Positions 1-8,492 of a stretch of DNA of 64,000 nt are shown here, piece by piece. Made by a program: the position numbers and the translations under genes. The stretch covers positions 1,054,001 through 1,118,000 of the forward strand of contig NZ_OY776223.1 of NCBI RefSeq assembly GCF_963675395.1, in the 5' to 3' direction. Each line of letters begins with the position of its first letter. The first letter of the stretch is position 1. The DNA comes from an uncultured Vibrio sp. GTDB lineage: Bacteria; Pseudomonadota; Gammaproteobacteria; Enterobacterales; Vibrionaceae. The notes under the pieces were generated by a model, which ran no database searches, was not told the origin of the DNA, and worked only from the letters and a program-made list of their open reading frames with translations.

Positions 1-242
1 GTCGACGCCAAGTTGAGTTCATTAACGGCAAACTGATCCCACGAGCGGCGAACATTTTCCACATGCACGCCCATGCCGTAAGTTGAACCACCAAACTGGC
101 GTGGATCATTAGTGCCTTGAATCACTGACTGACGGCTGTAACCTTCTGTATTAGCATTAGAAATGTTATGACCAGTAGTATTCAATTGTCTCTGAGCGGT
201 AAGCACACTTTGAGTACCTACATTCAGAAGATCTGACGCCAT
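1..242 (-). CDS. flgK: Flagellar hook-associated protein 1 FlgK (N-terminal part, runs off the window)
   Basis: Only the first 80 codons are present. FlgK forms the first junction zone between hook and filament and is exported by the flagellar type III apparatus, so it has no signal peptide. The start reads MASDLLNVGTQSVLTAQ, followed by the rod/hook-family signature NTTGHNISNANTEGYSRQ. It is the first gene after flgJ, 155 bp away, in a gap that carries its own sigma-54 type promoter, so it probably begins a separate flgK(L) unit. An ATG two bases further upstream is out of frame. The rest of the gene lies left of position 1. Confidence 0.93.
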   Translation of the reverse strand, partial: MASDLLNVGTQSVLTAQRQLNTTGHNISNANTEGYSRQSVIQGTNDPRQFGGSTYGMGVHVENVRRSWDQFAVNELNLAS

Positions 243-298
243 ACATGCCCCCAAAAACGAAAAAATCGGTAAAAACCCGATCACCTACACAAATAAAA

Positions 299-313
299 GC
301 AAAAGGCATGCCA
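299..313 (-). promoter_or_regulatory. Sigma-54 (-24/-12) promoter of flgK
   Basis: Read on the minus strand the site is TGGCATGCCTTTTGC, against the RpoN consensus TGGCAC-N5-TTGC. It keeps the invariant GG and GC dinucleotides at the right spacing. It ends 57 bp before the flgK start. Middle-class flagellar genes of vibrios are known to use RpoN with FlrC; use of this exact site is inferred. Confidence 0.75.
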
Positions 314-397
314 AGCTGAAATGTAAATAGAAACAGGTGATAAAATAAAGGCTTGCACCATGGCAAGCCTCAACAAATGAGTTAAAAACGCAGGGAG

Positions 398-1324
398 CTA
401 CATGCTTTCTATTTTCCGCTGCACTTGTAGAACTTTATCCGCGTAGTTAGGGTCAGTAGCATACCCTGCGTGTTGAATGCCACGAATGAACGACTCGGAA
501 TCACCACGCTGTTGCAGCGCAACCTCATAACGCGGGTTATCATTTAAGAAACGAACATAATCATTGAAGCTGTCTTGGTAACTTGAGTATGAACGAAACG
601 CTGCCGTCTCTTTAACAGGCAGTTTGTCATGAAACTCTAAGGTTTGAGTGGTGACTTTATTGCCCTGCCAACTACGATCGGCTTTGATGTTAAACAGATT
701 GTTGCTGCTGCCATGGGCGTTCTTAACCACTTTCTGTCCCCAGCCCGTTTCCAACGCTGCTTGAGCAAGAAGTAGCGATGGCTCAACCCCTAATGCTTTA
801 GCTGCCTTTCGAGCATAAGGCGTCATTGACGTGACAAACGATTCAGGAGAATCAAAGCGAGCCAGTGTGCTGTCTGGTCGAGAAAGTTCACCCGATTCAA
901 TCAAACGCTGCTCTATTTCACGTGCTTTTTGTGGGTCAACACGGCGATATTCCACGGCATTGCTTGCCGCATCACGCACAGCGGTTTCACTCTTATCGTC
1001 GCCCTGTCCTACTGTCAGCTGAGCGACAATCATATCTGCGAGCCCCATTGAACCCGAAGCACTCAGTTCACTTGCCATCTGCTCGTCCAACATCTGTCGG
1101 TAAAACTTTTCGTTCTGACTGTTCATGAAGTTCGACTCGAAACCTTCGTTTGCTTCACGCATCGACTTGAGCATCATTGAGGTAAAAATGGATTCGAACT
1201 GACGCGCTGCTGCACGCAAGGCTTCGTGCTCACCATCTTTGCCCTCTTTGACCGCTTTTTGTCTTAGAGTATCGAGCGAGCTGATGTCGTGGATAAAGCC
1301 GATATCGTTAGGATTCTTAATCAT
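398..1324 (-). CDS. flgJ: Flagellar rod assembly protein / peptidoglycan hydrolase FlgJ
   Basis: 308 aa. FlgJ caps the growing rod and cuts a hole in the peptidoglycan for it. The N-terminal rod-binding domain is visible at about residues 30-110 (ARQFESIFTSMMLKSMREAN), followed by a variable linker. A glucosaminidase domain follows from about 165 (YARKAAKALGVEPSLLLAQA, with LETGWG just after). No signal peptide is seen, as expected for a rod-export substrate. It is the last gene of the flgFGHIJ segment, 17 bp after flgI. The two-domain form is normal for gammaproteobacteria. Confidence 0.95.
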   Translation of the reverse strand: MIKNPNDIGFIHDISSLDTLRQKAVKEGKDGEHEALRAAARQFESIFTSMMLKSMREANEGFESNFMNSQNEKFYRQMLDEQMASELSASGSMGLADMIVAQLTVGQGDDKSETAVRDAASNAVEYRRVDPQKAREIEQRLIESGELSRPDSTLARFDSPESFVTSMTPYARKAAKALGVEPSLLLAQAALETGWGQKVVKNAHGSSNNLFNIKADRSWQGNKVTTQTLEFHDKLPVKETAAFRSYSSYQDSFNDYVRFLNDNPRYEVALQQRGDSESFIRGIQHAGYATDPNYADKVLQVQRKIESM

Positions 1325-1341
1325 TGCCGCCTCCTAACGAC

Positions 1342-2433
1342 TTAGATGATGATCAACTGGCCTTCAATCGCACCAGCTTGCTTTAATGCCTGTAAAATAG
1401 CCATCAAGTCTGAAGGCGCTGCGCCGACTTCATTGACTGCACGAACTAAATCGTCCAACGTCAGACCCGGCTCAAACTTGAACATCTTGCCCTGCTCTTC
1501 GTTCACTTCAATATCAGAATCCGGAACGACAACCGTCTGGCCGCCCGAGAAAGCATTTGGCTGGCTCACACTGAGGTTTTCTTTGATGGAAACCGTCATA
1601 CCACCATGCGTTACAGCTGCTGGCTTAAGGCGCACATGCTTGCCGACAACGATGGTGCCCGTACGGGAATTTACGATGATTTTTGCGGCACTATCCGCTG
1701 GGTCGAATTCCAGATTTTCAATCGCAGACAGAAACGCCACACGCTGGCTCACGTCACGTGGCGCGCGCACACGAACGGATGTCGCATCGACCGGACTCGC
1801 CATTTGTGGCCCTAGGAAATTATTAACCGCATCGGCCATACGTTGCGCCGTGGTGAAATCAGACTCTAACAAGTTGAAAGTGATGTAGTCGCCACGGCCA
1901 AATGGGTTAGGAATTTCACGCTCTACCGTCGCACCACTAGAGATAAGGCCGACGGTTGGGTTATTGCCCACAATCTTTGATCCATCGGCACCTTCCGCAC
2001 TGAAGCCACTGACGACCAGATTACCTTGTGCAACGGCATACACCTGGCCATCTAAACCTTTTAAGAAGGTTTGAAGTAAAGTGCCACCACGCAGACTTTT
2101 TGCGCTACCGATAGATGACACCGTGACATCGACTTGCTGGCCTGGCTTAGAAAAAGGCGGCAATGTTGCCGTTACCATCACAGCGGCAACGTTTTTGATT
2201 TTTGGCTTGGTACCCGGCGGCATTTGAATGCCGAAGTTTTGCAGCATGGCCGCGAAGCTTTGTTCCGTAAACGGGTTAGACTCCCCAGTACCCGGCAAAC
2301 CTGAAACTAAACCATAACCTACAAGTTGGTTGCTACGAACCCCTGCCACTTGCGCGACGTCTTTAATACGTGCGGCTTGAGCAGCAGTTGAAAACAGCGT
2401 AGCGCTCAGTAGGAGTAAAAAGATTTTTTTCAT
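1342..2433 (-). CDS. flgI: Flagellar P-ring protein FlgI
   Basis: 363 aa, the usual family length. FlgI polymerises into the periplasmic P ring around the rod in the peptidoglycan layer. A Sec signal peptide covers residues 1-20 ([20 protein letters not shown]), and the mature protein starts [20 protein letters not shown], a very conserved P-ring opening. The C-terminus ([21 protein letters not shown]) is also typical. It lies between flgH (42 bp) and flgJ (17 bp) and is read with them. Confidence 0.97.
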   Translation of the reverse strand: MKKIFLLLLSATLFSTAAQAARIKDVAQVAGVRSNQLVGYGLVSGLPGTGESNPFTEQSFAAMLQNFGIQMPPGTKPKIKNVAAVMVTATLPPFSKPGQQVDVTVSSIGSAKSLRGGTLLQTFLKGLDGQVYAVAQGNLVVSGFSAEGADGSKIVGNNPTVGLISSGATVEREIPNPFGRGDYITFNLLESDFTTAQRMADAVNNFLGPQMASPVDATSVRVRAPRDVSQRVAFLSAIENLEFDPADSAAKIIVNSRTGTIVVGKHVRLKPAAVTHGGMTVSIKENLSVSQPNAFSGGQTVVVPDSDIEVNEEQGKMFKFEPGLTLDDLVRAVNEVGAAPSDLMAILQALKQAGAIEGQLIII

Positions 2434-2475
2434 GCTTACCTATCTCTCGCAATTAAATTGCCGCAGTACGGCACC

Positions 2476-3255
2476 TTAAAGCGCTACATTAAAGAATCGT
2501 GCCAAGAAGCCAGGCTCTTGCATATCTTGTTGCAATCCGGTGCCTGAATACTGAATGCGGGCATTCGATACCCGGTTGGAAGCAATCGTATTGTCAAAAT
2601 TAATGTCGTCAGGGCGAATCGTACCACTTAAACGAATGTACTCATCGCCCGTATTCAGGGTCATCCACTTCTCGCCACGGATAACCAGGTTGCCGTTAGC
2701 CAGCACTTCAATCACTTCGACAGTAATGTAACCACTAATGCTGTTACTTTGTTTCGCTGAAGAATCACCCACAAAGCTGTTACTGCTGTTCAAGTCATAA
2801 GAAAAGTTGTAATTGCCGCCGATTTGCAGCTCTTGACCACCGACTGATAACGGGTCCATGGTCGAATCATTACTTTTGGATAAATCCGCATTAGCACTCT
2901 TAGTCGCGCTCGTGGTTTCATCTAACGTGACAGTGATGATGTCACCAATACCACGAGGTTTGGAGTCGTCATAAAGATCGGTAATGTGCTCGGGACTGAA
3001 TAATGACCCTGTTGCCGCAGCATAGTGTTCCGGTTTTTGTTTTGGATGGATTGGAGCCCACGCTGGATCGCCAGCCACCGGATCAGTTCTGCCACGTAAA
3101 GTGTCCACAATGCCGCTGCTGTCTTCTGATTTATCGCCTTCAACCGCGTCAACCACCGTCGTTGCTTGAGAGACTTCATCGGTTTCAATTGGCTCTAACA
3201 TGGCACAACCAGACATGGTGCTGATAAGTGCAAGCAGGTAAATACGTTTCATCAT
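2476..3255 (-). CDS. flgH: Flagellar L-ring lipoprotein FlgH
   Basis: 259 aa. FlgH forms the outer-membrane L ring. The signal sequence ends in a lipobox (STMSGC, Cys17), so the mature protein is predicted to be a lipoprotein. The conserved ring domain runs from about residue 100 ([20 protein letters not shown]) to the end. Two adjacent ATG codons are possible starts; the first is used here, with the RBS TAAGGAG just upstream. In sheathed vibrio flagella the L ring works together with FlgT, FlgO and FlgP, which are encoded further along this window. Confidence 0.96.
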   Translation of the reverse strand: MMKRIYLLALISTMSGCAMLEPIETDEVSQATTVVDAVEGDKSEDSSGIVDTLRGRTDPVAGDPAWAPIHPKQKPEHYAAATGSLFSPEHITDLYDDSKPRGIGDIITVTLDETTSATKSANADLSKSNDSTMDPLSVGGQELQIGGNYNFSYDLNSSNSFVGDSSAKQSNSISGYITVEVIEVLANGNLVIRGEKWMTLNTGDEYIRLSGTIRPDDINFDNTIASNRVSNARIQYSGTGLQQDMQEPGFLARFFNVAL

Positions 3256-3282
3256 AAACTCCTTAGTTCCCCAGCTCAGCCG

Positions 3283-4071
3283 TTACAACTGCTGGTTAAC
3301 GAAGCTCATCATCTTATCGACGGATGAAATCACTTTAGAGTTCATTTCATACACACGCTGCGCTTCGATCATATTGACCAACTCTTCGGTCACGTTAACG
3401 TTCGACGCTTCCAGCATAGATTGGCGAATTTCCCCCAAGCCATCCAGCCCTGGTACCCCTTCTTGTGGGTCACCACTCGCGCCAGTCGGCAAATAAAGGT
3501 TCTGACCAATTGGCTCTAAACCTCCTGGGTTAACGAAATCGGTAATGGTGAGCTGACCGACGACTTGGTTGTCTTGCTGACCACGAACACGAACTGACAC
3601 TTCACCGTCCGTACCCACAGTGATTGAGATCGCGTCTTCAGGAATGACAATTTCTGGTTCTACCGGGTAGCCAGAGCCTGACGTCACTAGCGTACCTTCA
3701 CCATTGAGCGTGAATTGACCATTACGCGTATAACCGATGTTGCCATCCGGCAAAGTCACCTGAAAGAAACCATCGCCTTCCACCATCATATCCAGCGCAT
3801 TCGTGGTCGTTTGTGCGTTACCGTGAGTGTGCACTTTTTGCGTGGCAACCACTTTAGAACCCGCACCTAACATCAAACCACTTGGTAATTCTGTGTTCTG
3901 AGAAGACTGACCGCCTGGCTGGTTAATGTTCTGATAAAACAAGTCTTCGAATACGGCACGGCTCTTTTTGTAGCCAACCGTTGAGGCGTTCGCCAGGTTG
4001 TTTGAAATCGTTGCGATGTTGGTTTGTTGGGCGTCTAAACCAGTTTTACTAACCCATAGTGCTGGATGCAT
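3283..4071 (-). CDS. flgG: Distal rod protein FlgG
   Basis: 262 aa, the family length. FlgG builds the distal rod that passes through the P and L rings. The N-terminal signature DAQQTNIATISNNLANASTV and the C-terminal VTEELVNMIEAQRVYEMNSK are both present. These terminal helices form the inner tube and are shared by rod, hook and HAP proteins. No signal peptide. It follows flgF by 18 bp and precedes flgH by 27 bp. Confidence 0.97.
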   Translation of the reverse strand: MHPALWVSKTGLDAQQTNIATISNNLANASTVGYKKSRAVFEDLFYQNINQPGGQSSQNTELPSGLMLGAGSKVVATQKVHTHGNAQTTTNALDMMVEGDGFFQVTLPDGNIGYTRNGQFTLNGEGTLVTSGSGYPVEPEIVIPEDAISITVGTDGEVSVRVRGQQDNQVVGQLTITDFVNPGGLEPIGQNLYLPTGASGDPQEGVPGLDGLGEIRQSMLEASNVNVTEELVNMIEAQRVYEMNSKVISSVDKMMSFVNQQL

Positions 4072-4089
4072 TGTGAACCTCTAACTCTG

Positions 4090-4839
4090 TTAACTCATAC
4101 GAAGCAGTGAATCTGAAGACTTGTCCATCTCTTCAGCGGTGCTCATCATCTTGACTTGCATTTCAAACTGACGCTGAAGGTCAATTAATGCCGTCATTTC
4201 TCCCACGGCATTGACGTTACTCCCTTCAATAGCACCGGTTTGGATGCCGATGGTTGCGTCTGCTTCGTAAGGCTGGTTTAGAGTTTTATGACGAAATAAG
4301 CCATTGGTGTCTTTAAATAAATTCCGATCGTCAGTTTTCACAAGTTTGATACGATCAACCACTTGTAATTCTTCTGCTGGAGCACCTTGCGGAAGTACAG
4401 AGATGGTGCCATCACGACCAATTTCAATTTTAGAGAGAGGGATAGGTAAAGTAATCGGGGCGTCATTCTCACCCAATACGACATGGCCACTCGCATTAGT
4501 CAGTAAGCCATTTTGATCGACTTTTAAGTTGCCGTTACGGGTCAACCCTTCTTTGCCAGTGTGGTCTAAGACAGACAACCAACCGCTGCCTTCGATAGTA
4601 ATGTCTAAATCGCGGCCAGTGGTGATCACACTGCCTTGAGCAAAGTTATGTCCCGGACGCTCAGTCATGCTAAACACACGTGAAGGGAGCCCTTCTCCAT
4701 ACGCTTGCATCGAACGAGCCTGTGCCAAATCCGCACGAAAACCCGTGGTGCTCACGTTGGCCAGGTTGTTGGCACGCAATTGCAGAGCCTGCATGTTTTG
4801 CTTGGCGCCGCTCATTGCGAGAAACAGTGCACGATCCAT
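4090..4839 (-). CDS. flgF: Proximal rod protein FlgF
   Basis: 249 aa. FlgF is a proximal rod component. The N-terminus MDRALFLAMSGAKQNMQALQ and the motif LRANNLANVSTTGFRADLAQ identify it, and the C-terminal helix (EMTALIDLQRQFEMQVKMMS) is intact. It is separated from flgE by 236 bp, a gap far larger than the others in the cluster. That gap carries a sigma-54 type promoter, so flgF can start its own transcript. Confidence 0.95.
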   Translation of the reverse strand: MDRALFLAMSGAKQNMQALQLRANNLANVSTTGFRADLAQARSMQAYGEGLPSRVFSMTERPGHNFAQGSVITTGRDLDITIEGSGWLSVLDHTGKEGLTRNGNLKVDQNGLLTNASGHVVLGENDAPITLPIPLSKIEIGRDGTISVLPQGAPAEELQVVDRIKLVKTDDRNLFKDTNGLFRHKTLNQPYEADATIGIQTGAIEGSNVNAVGEMTALIDLQRQFEMQVKMMSTAEEMDKSSDSLLRMS

Positions 4840-4877
4840 AAATTACTCCCTAAAGTCCTCTGTACTTGAGAGTAAAA

Positions 4878-4892
4878 GCAATACTTATGCCA
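4878..4892 (-). promoter_or_regulatory. Internal sigma-54 (-24/-12) promoter of flgFGHIJ
   Basis: The minus strand reads TGGCATAAGTATTGC, with GG and GC at the required spacing and the full TTGC element. It lies about 40 bp before the flgF start, after an intergenic gap of 236 bp. The match to the RpoN consensus is as good as that of the flgK site. Confidence 0.72.
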
Positions 4893-5075
4893 AAATAAAA
4901 TACACTTAATATTCAATGACTTGATTTAAAATCAAATCAGATAAAGGAAAGTTTTCTAGGATAAATCCGGAAAGAGGCAAATTTTTGATCCTCTGAGCGG
5001 CAATGGCGGCAAAGAAGAGATCAAGTGAGCCGCCAAGCAGCGTCACTTGATAAAGCAGATTATTGGGCTATCGGA

Positions 5076-6470
5076 CTAGCGGATCTGCAGAATATTTTGT
5101 TGTAGCTGGTTGTGCACTTCCAGAGAGCGCGAGTTAGCCTGGAAGTTACGCTGAGCCGAAATCAGATCCACCAGCTCCTGAGTCATGTCGATATTAGACT
5201 GCTCCAGTACACCGTTGTTGAGGGAACCAAACGAACCTTTATTGGATTCACCCCAGATTTTATCACCAGAAAACTGAGTTGAGTCCCACTGAGTACCGCC
5301 TTTCTTATCCAGACCTTGCTCGTTAGGAACACGAACTAGTGCAACACGGCCCAAGGTGACGTTTTCACCGTTTGAATATGTGCCTAAAACGCTGCCGTTT
5401 TCATCGAAGTCAACTTTAGTCAGGAAGCCCGTGGTTGCACCATCTTCATCAAACTTAGTCAGCTCAAACGGCGCTGCAAACTGAGTTGATGAGCCCAAAC
5501 CAAAGTTCAGAGTTTGCATCGGATCCGCGCCGTTGAGGTTAATGCCCGCATTTCCTTCTGAGGCAGCACTTTCACCAGCCGACGCTTCACCTTCACTAGT
5601 CGATGCTTCGCCTTCACCAACCGACGTATCAACTTCACCAGCCGACGCACCTAACGCCACAGACGTAATCGGCTTGCCGCCATTCAAGCTCGCCAAAGTA
5701 CCATCATTGTTGAACTTCATCGTGTGACCAACATGGCCTGTTGCCGTTTTTGCATCACCTTGAGCGATATTAACCGGCTTCTCACCATCTTTGTCTGTCA
5801 CTGTATAGTAGGCATTCCAGGTATTCGGCTGATTCTTATCTTTCAGATAGTAAGTGGTTAACTTATAAGACTGCCCCATTGAGTCATAAATGGTTGAAGA
5901 CGTGGAGCGGTTGTAAGTATCCGGATCGGAAAAATCAAACTGCTGTGGATCTTTCACATCACCATTAGCAGGTAAGTTTACGCCCACTTCAATGTTCGCC
6001 GTTTGTTTTGGCTTACCAAACTCGGCTGGAATATTGATTGGCTGTGGCTCGTAGGATGATACTTCACCAGATTCTGGGTTGACCTGATAACCGAGCAGGA
6101 ACTCATCGTTCGCCGTTACCATGTAGTTGTCTCGGTTCAGATGGAACGCACCGTTACGTGTCATTTCATTTTGCTGCGGCACCAGACGATCTTTCGCCAC
6201 CGCGAAGAAGCCCGTTCCTGAGACACGTAAATCCATCGGGTTATTGGTGTATACACTTGACCCTTCATGGAACTGCTGTGCCACCTGGCTGGCTTGTGCA
6301 CCGCCCCCTGGTGCGGTTTTGGCGTTGGTGAACAAAGAATTTGAGTAGACATCTGCGAACTCTGCACGAGACTCTTTAAAGCCATAGGTATTGGCGTTCG
6401 CAATGTTATTACTGGTGGTATTTAAATCCAATTGAGCGGCGGACAAACCGCTTAAAGATACATATGACAT
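5076..6470 (-). CDS. flgE: Flagellar hook protein FlgE
   Basis: 464 aa. FlgE polymerises into the hook. The N-terminus MSYVSLSGLSAAQLDLNTTS with NNIANANTYGFKESRAEFAD, and the C-terminal DMTQELVDLISAQRNFQANS, are the classic tube-forming helices. The central surface-exposed part contains a low-complexity insert at about residues 275-307. The insert is made of four seven-residue units (ASAGEVD, TSVGEGE, ASTSEGE, ASAGESA) encoded by exact 21-bp periods. The insert adds acidic, Ser-rich sequence and keeps the frame. flgE lies 31 bp after flgD. Confidence 0.96.
   Translation of the reverse strand: MSYVSLSGLSAAQLDLNTTSNNIANANTYGFKESRAEFADVYSNSLFTNAKTAPGGGAQASQVAQQFHEGSSVYTNNPMDLRVSGTGFFAVAKDRLVPQQNEMTRNGAFHLNRDNYMVTANDEFLLGYQVNPESGEVSSYEPQPINIPAEFGKPKQTANIEVGVNLPANGDVKDPQQFDFSDPDTYNRSTSSTIYDSMGQSYKLTTYYLKDKNQPNTWNAYYTVTDKDGEKPVNIAQGDAKTATGHVGHTMKFNNDGTLASLNGGKPITSVALGASAGEVDTSVGEGEASTSEGEASAGESAASEGNAGINLNGADPMQTLNFGLGSSTQFAAPFELTKFDEDGATTGFLTKVDFDENGSVLGTYSNGENVTLGRVALVRVPNEQGLDKKGGTQWDSTQFSGDKIWGESNKGSFGSLNNGVLEQSNIDMTQELVDLISAQRNFQANSRSLEVHNQLQQNILQIR
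5565..5648 (-). repeat. Four 21-bp tandem repeats inside flgE
   Basis: The units are 5628-5648, 5607-5627, 5586-5606 and 5565-5585, and a degenerate half unit continues to about 5553. Read in the gene's direction, each starts with a variant of GCGTCGGCTGGTGAA followed by six more variable bases. Because the period is a multiple of three, gain or loss of units would leave flgE in frame. Confidence 0.9.
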
Positions 6471-6501
6471 TCCAAAGTCTCCTGATCTCGCGTGTTATGC
6501 G

Positions 6502-7209
6502 TTACGCTTTGCCGACTTCCAATACTTCTGCAAGTCGAACTGGCGATTCAAAACCCGCCAGATTGAGTAATACGTTTCCGTCACCCTTACCGAGTAATAC
6601 ACTGTTAACGTTGGCATAAGTGGAGACAGGGAACTCTTGCGATGCCCCATCAACTAGACCAGACGCTTTCACTTTGTATTTGCCAGCAGGCAATGGATTC
6701 CCGCTTTCATCATTACCGTCCCAAAGTACACGTGTGTCACCGGCTGGTTTCGCCCCTACCTCAAAAGTACGAACCAATTGGCCTGCTTCGTCTTCGACAC
6801 GAACAAATAAATTGTCGATAGATTGCGAAAGCTTAACCATGGCTGCCATTGGTGCCTCATCTTGCTTCACACCCGCAGCGCCTGGGACCAACACATCGCG
6901 CCCAACCAGAGAGGAGGCTTGTAATGCTTGGTTCGATGTCATGGACGAGTTCAGACTCTCAAACTGAGTGTTCATCTTGCCGATGCCATCCACGGTCGCA
7001 AATGACGCCATTTGCGCAATCATCTGGTCATTACCGACTGGCTTAAAAGGGTCCTGCTGAGATAATTGCTTGGTGAGCAAAGATAGGAAGTCTTCCTGTT
7101 TCAGTTCCTGCTTACCTGTGCTCTCTTCGGTTTTTTTGTTCTCTTGTAGGCTTTTAAGCTGGTCGATATAGGACAAGCCGCTTTGACCAACGTTATTAAT
7201 TCCGGCCAT
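6502..7209 (-). CDS. flgD: Hook-cap scaffold protein FlgD
   Basis: 235 aa. FlgD caps the growing hook and is needed for FlgE polymerisation. The N-terminal export and cap region has the motif QEDFLSLLTKQLSQQDPFKP, followed by NDQMIAQMASFATVDGI. The C-terminal half has the FlgD immunoglobulin-like/tudor fold signature VLWDGNDESGNPLPAGKYK. It sits 17 bp after flgC. Length and order are normal for gammaproteobacteria. Confidence 0.96.
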   Translation of the reverse strand: MAGINNVGQSGLSYIDQLKSLQENKKTEESTGKQELKQEDFLSLLTKQLSQQDPFKPVGNDQMIAQMASFATVDGIGKMNTQFESLNSSMTSNQALQASSLVGRDVLVPGAAGVKQDEAPMAAMVKLSQSIDNLFVRVEDEAGQLVRTFEVGAKPAGDTRVLWDGNDESGNPLPAGKYKVKASGLVDGASQEFPVSTYANVNSVLLGKGDGNVLLNLAGFESPVRLAEVLEVGKA

Positions 7210-7226
7210 ACGCTACCTCCCTATTC

Positions 7227-7640
7227 TTATTGACCCATCTGCAGCGTACGCAGCAGCATTTGTTTACTTGAGTCAGCCACTTGCACATTAGTTTGGTATG
7301 CGCGAGAAGCCGAAATCATGTTTGCCATCTCTTCCATTACATTCACGTTTGGCTTGTAGATGTAGCCTTCTTCGTTTGCAAGGGGATGATCAGGGTTGTA
7401 TTCCGCATTTAGCGGTTTATCACTTTCTACAATTCCCAACACTTTCACGGGCACCGTATTACCGCCACGCATGGCGTTACTTAACTCAGCACCAAACACA
7501 GCATGACGCGCTTTATAGGTGTCTTTCGCAGAACTGCTGACACTGTCGGCATTCGCTAGGTTGCTTGAGGTAGTATTCAGACGAACAGACTCAGCGCTCA
7601 TTGCGGAACCTGTCACATTGAAAACGTTAAATAAGCTCAT
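7227..7640 (-). CDS. flgC: Proximal rod protein FlgC
   Basis: 137 aa, the family length. FlgC is a proximal rod subunit. The N-terminal motif LNTTSSNLANADSVSSSAKD and the C-terminal VNVMEEMANMISASRAYQTN are present. It begins five bases after the flgB stop codon, so the two are translationally close. No signal peptide, as expected for a type III export substrate. Confidence 0.97.
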   Translation of the reverse strand: MSLFNVFNVTGSAMSAESVRLNTTSSNLANADSVSSSAKDTYKARHAVFGAELSNAMRGGNTVPVKVLGIVESDKPLNAEYNPDHPLANEEGYIYKPNVNVMEEMANMISASRAYQTNVQVADSSKQMLLRTLQMGQ

Positions 7641-7645
7641 CTAAA

Positions 7646-8041
7646 TTAATCCCCTTTGATTGCCTTGGTTAAGTTCTTGAATTTACCACCTAGAAAGTCA
7701 AGTGATGCCTGGTGTCTGATTTGGTTCTGCATAAACAAGTTACGTTCTAAATCCAAATCTACCGTGTTGCCATCACCCGTATCAGGTTGGGTAGGAAGAC
7801 GATACAGCTTGTCCCCTGTCAACGTTGTAGTGGCAGGAATATGCCGACCATCGGTTCGATTAAGACTAATACTTGCCCCCGATGTTGCCGCTTGTAACTC
7901 CTTCGCAAAGTCTAAACCTCTTGCTTTGTAACCAGGTGTATTTGCTTGCGCGATGTTGGTGGAGATCACCTCAGCATTGCGCTCACGTACGCCCACCGTG
8001 TGTTGGTGGATGCCTAGTGCATTGTCAAAAGATATAGCCAT
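7646..8041 (-). CDS. flgB: Proximal rod protein FlgB
   Basis: 131 aa from the start chosen (MAISFDNALGIHQHTVGVRE). An in-frame ATG further upstream would add 16 residues but places the start too close to the promoter and lacks the GAGG ribosome binding site seen 7 nt before 8041. FlgB is the innermost proximal rod protein, contacting FliE. The motif NAEVISTNIAQANTPGYKAR is present. It is the first gene of the flgBCDE(FGHIJ) operon. Confidence 0.96.
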   Translation of the reverse strand: MAISFDNALGIHQHTVGVRERNAEVISTNIAQANTPGYKARGLDFAKELQAATSGASISLNRTDGRHIPATTTLTGDKLYRLPTQPDTGDGNTVDLDLERNLFMQNQIRHQASLDFLGGKFKNLTKAIKGD

Positions 8042-8085
8042 GTTTGCCTCTACAATTAAGAACTGACCGGTATAAGTAACAAAAA

Positions 8086-8100
8086 GCAATTACTGTGCCA
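8086..8100 (-). promoter_or_regulatory. Sigma-54 (-24/-12) promoter of the flgB operon
   Basis: The minus strand reads TGGCACAGTAATTGC, an exact match to TGGCAC-N5-TTGC. It lies about 45 bp before flgB, giving a leader of roughly 33 nt. Activation by the FlrBC pair is expected from vibrio flagellar biology but is not visible here. Confidence 0.88.
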
Positions 8101-8492
8101 AAAGCTAATTCAAGTTTACGGCGAGAAATTATCGATACTTTGGATAGCAATAGGTAAGCCAAGGAGATTGATGGAATGTCAGAGTCAACCCACTCGGCTT
8201 AAGCGTAAAGATACCTTTGTTTGAGGGAGTAGGCAAAAATGAAGGGGAAGATAAGAGTCTAGGGCCTCGTCATTCCGAGGAGCCGTAGCGACATCAGGAA
8301 TCTACTAACAGCAAGTACTTAAACCAAAGCAAGCACCTTTAATAACAACAAACTCGGACAGTAGATCCTGAATCACGCTTCTTCGTCGCTGTTCAGGATG
8401 ACGGGATAGTTTAAACATGCCGTTCGTGGTTAAGCGAGCGGCATCGTAAGTGAGACTAAGCTTAAGATCCGGTTTATCAACGAATAGAAACG
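8101..8492. other. 392-bp gap between flgB and cheR, mostly a MITE-like element
   Basis: No convincing gene is present. The central part is the palindromic element described at 8268-8403. The rest is the region upstream of the flgB promoter, where an FlrC enhancer would be expected, and the 3' trailer of cheR. Confidence 0.6.
8268..8403 (+). repeat. MITE-like palindromic element, copy A
   Basis: 136 bp. The left arm starts CGTCATTCCGAGGAGCCGTA and the right arm ends in a near inverted copy (GCTGTTCAGGATGACG). The inner parts CAGGAATCTACT and CAGTAGATCCTGAATC also pair. There is no ORF. Related copies lie at 26880-27014 (same orientation) and 49569-49702 (opposite orientation), all of nearly the same length. 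No name is assigned because the family could not be looked up. Confidence 0.75.

Noticed and set aside
166..366. 66-residue frame overlapping the flgK start region
   Set aside because: It crosses the flgK sigma-54 promoter and overlaps the flgK start in another frame; no ribosome binding site and no family resemblance.
8101..8267. Small gene upstream of flgB
   Set aside because: No frame with a start and ribosome binding site; the region is better explained as promoter-upstream DNA and the repeat element.
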